The notes under the pieces were generated by a model that had not been told where the DNA came from, made no database searches, and saw nothing but the letters and a program-made list of their open reading frames with translations. The position numbers were made by a program, and so were the translations under genes. Below, one piece after another: positions 62,616 to 64,000 of a DNA stretch of 64,000 nucleotides; position 1 is the stretch's first letter; each line of letters opens with the position of its first letter. Location: the NCBI GenBank assembly GCA_021846565.1, contig JAJZWS010000005.1, forward strand, positions 1 through 64,000. Direction: 5' to 3'. The DNA comes from Bacillota bacterium (GTDB lineage: Bacteria > Bacillota > Sulfobacillia > Sulfobacillales > JAIMBI01).

Positions 62616-64000
62616 TCAGGTGATGCGGATCAGCAGCATAGCGACCAAGAGCGCCACGAAGGCGTAGCCCACGTACGCGTTGACACTGCCGCGATGCATC
62701 CGCGCGAACAGGTGGGCCAGCGCTCGCGCCCCACGGATGGAGGGATCCACGATGAGGCGGTCCACCACATAGCGCGAGCGATCTTCGCGCTGGACGCTGA
62801 CCCGAAAGTGCTCGGCCACCACCTCCTCGCGATCCACCGTCTGTCCGGGGCTCAGCACGGCGCGAAACACCACCCAAATGGGGCGGGCCACGCCGGTGGC
62901 CGTGTAGGTGAGGCCCGCATCCACCGTGCGGGCACCACCGAGCCAGGGCCGTCCCCGGCGCACCCGCCCGTGACCCAAAAGCCTGGCCAGGGCAAACGCC
63001 AAGGCGAGCGCGATGCCGATGGCAAGGGCCAGATAGGTGGGCGACATCGCAAACACGACGCCCGCGTGCAGGCGGGTGCTGGGATGCATGAACACCACAC
63101 CGGGCGCCGGCAGCACGTGCTGCCCGAGGGCCGCCCCCAGGGGATAGAACGCGGACGCGAGCGCGGGCGGGAGTGTGGCCGGCTGAAAGAACGTGGGGAT
63201 GAAGGCCGCAAGGTCATGGCTCTGGGCCAGACTGGCCGCTACCCGAGCCAATCCGGTCGCCACGTACGTGGGGGCAATGCCTAAGCCCAGTGCCAGCGCC
63301 GCCAACAATCCCATGGCGATCCGCTGAGTGGCCGTCACGTCCCGGGCCTGCGCGGCGTGGTCGGATCGGTGCCGTCCCAGAAACGTCATGCCGTAGAATC
63401 GAATGAAAGCCGTGGCGGCCAGGCCCGCCGTCAAAGCCACGGTGACGCCGGCCAGCGCGAACGCTGTCTCCAGGGCCGGGTTGGCCATGGCGACGCTGCG
63501 CAGGAGGCTCTGCAGCAGCAGCCATTCACTGGCAAACCCGTTAAACGGGGGAATGGCCGCGATGGCCATCGTGCCCGCCAACAGAAACACCCCGGTCCAC
63601 TTGAGCCGTCGCGCCAGTCCTCCGAGATGGTCCATGTTAAGTTCGTCGGTCGCCTGGTCGATGGCGCCGGCACCCAAAAAGAGCAGGGTTTTGTACACCG
63701 AGTGATTCAGCAGCTGATACAGGGCCGCGATCCACGCCAGGAGGCCCAGGACCGGCAGGCCCACCCCATCGAACGTCATGGCGGCCCCAATCCCGATGGT
63801 GACCAGGCCCATGTTCTCGATCGAGCTATGAGCCAACAGGCGCTTGATGTGCGTGTCGGTGGCCGCATACAGAATCCCCAAAAACGCGGTCACAACGCCA
63901 ATGCCCAGCACGATCACGCCGGCGGCCGGGCTTGGCGGCGGCAATAGCAGCACGTTGGTCAGAATGATGCCGTACAAACCCAGATTGAGGATAGCCCCCG
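62616..64000 (-). CDS. HyfB/NuoL-like antiporter subunit (cut by window edge)
   Basis: The frame is open to the right edge. The visible ~461 residues include the TM8-region Lys-His in DTHIKRLLAHSSIENMG, YQLLNHSVYKTLLFLGAGAI, and PPFNGFASEWLLLQSLL, all characteristic of hydrogenase-4 component B (HyfB) rather than NuoL. The C-terminus is a long hydrophobic run with RSRYVVDRLIVDP, similar to the tail region of the 36565 gene. It encodes a second such subunit, in the opposite direction from the fluoride-switch operon, and further subunits may lie to the right. The TM5 Glu is not visible. Confidence 0.85.
   Translation of the reverse strand, partial: GAILNLGLYGIILTNVLLLPPPSPAAGVIVLGIGVVTAFLGILYAATDTHIKRLLAHSSIENMGLVTIGIGAAMTFDGVGLPVLGLLAWIAALYQLLNHSVYKTLLFLGAGAIDQATDELNMDHLGGLARRLKWTGVFLLAGTMAIAAIPPFNGFASEWLLLQSLLRSVAMANPALETAFALAGVTVALTAGLAATAFIRFYGMTFLGRHRSDHAAQARDVTATQRIAMGLLAALALGLGIAPTYVATGLARVAASLAQSHDLAAFIPTFFQPATLPPALASAFYPLGAALGQHVLPAPGVVFMHPSTRLHAGVVFAMSPTYLALAIGIALALAFALARLLGHGRVRRGRPWLGGARTVDAGLTYTATGVARPIWVVFRAVLSPGQTVDREEVVAEHFRVSVQREDRSRYVVDRLIVDPSIRGARALAHLFARMHRGSVNAYVGYAFVALLVAMLLIRIT

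Noticed and set aside
1..64000. Search by eye for tRNA, rRNA, CRISPR arrays, insertion sequences and attachment sites
   Set aside because: None found; no transposase or integrase signature, and no short regularly spaced repeats. tRNAs could be missed without a dedicated scan.

Overview
High-GC bacterial chromosome segment with many GTG and TTG starts, strong GGAGG-type ribosome binding sites, short overlapping operons and classical sigma-A promoters (several TTGACA-N17-TANNNT). The alr-ndoAI-ndoA order, the intrinsic terminators and the fluoride riboswitch point to Bacillota. A decayed sulfocyanin-type cupredoxin gene, TusA and DsrE sulfur-carrier proteins and Acs suggest a Sulfobacillus-like thermoacidophile or relative. 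The taxonomic guess is inference; no rRNA or tRNA gene was seen.

Layout. 0-11 kb: transporters and decaying sugar genes (GH2 and GH127 glycosidase relics, an EamA transporter relic), then a glucose dehydrogenase-HAD-alpha/beta hydrolase operon and an RRM protein with promoter and terminator. 11-25 kb: a 1,729-residue DUF4011/SF1 helicase/nuclease-like protein resembling the Hhe anti-phage architecture, divergent from topoisomerase III; a threonine-dehydratase-like enzyme, a TenA relic, a lipoprotein, an MFS exporter and an acyl-CoA synthetase. 25-31 kb: a MerR regulator with a Cys/Met-rich insert, divergent from a LuxR regulator that precedes a cyclase-MFS-FAH hydrolase operon; then signal peptidase I.

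31.4-38.7 kb is the most interesting block: a sigma-A promoter, a fluoride (crcB-type) riboswitch with an overlapping terminator, and a six-gene operon for a membrane complex related to group-4 hydrogenases (HyfC, E, F, G, I and a NuoL-like subunit). Its large subunit has lost all four Ni-Fe cysteines, so it is an energy-converting-hydrogenase-related (Ehr) complex, not a hydrogenase. A second HyfB-type gene enters at the right edge on the other strand. 38.8-45 kb: an MFS exporter fused to a cytidylate-kinase-like domain, a sigma/anti-sigma-like pair, PanD, TusA and a TlpA-like thioredoxin. 45-50 kb: an EAL-GAF c-di-GMP phosphodiesterase and two histidine-degradation genes. 49.9-50.7 kb: a broken cytochrome c-sulfocyanin fusion. 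51-58.4 kb: acpS-nnr-alr, the EndoAI/EndoA toxin-antitoxin pair and an amide-hydrolysing operon. 58.5-64 kb: uracil-DNA glycosylase, a broken VapBC-like pair, an M20 dipeptidase and the HyfB-like gene.

At least seven loci are broken (GH2, GH127, EamA, TenA, cytochrome-sulfocyanin, and both members of VapBC). Several carry both stops and deletions, which argues for genuine decay, though some single frameshifts could be sequencing errors.
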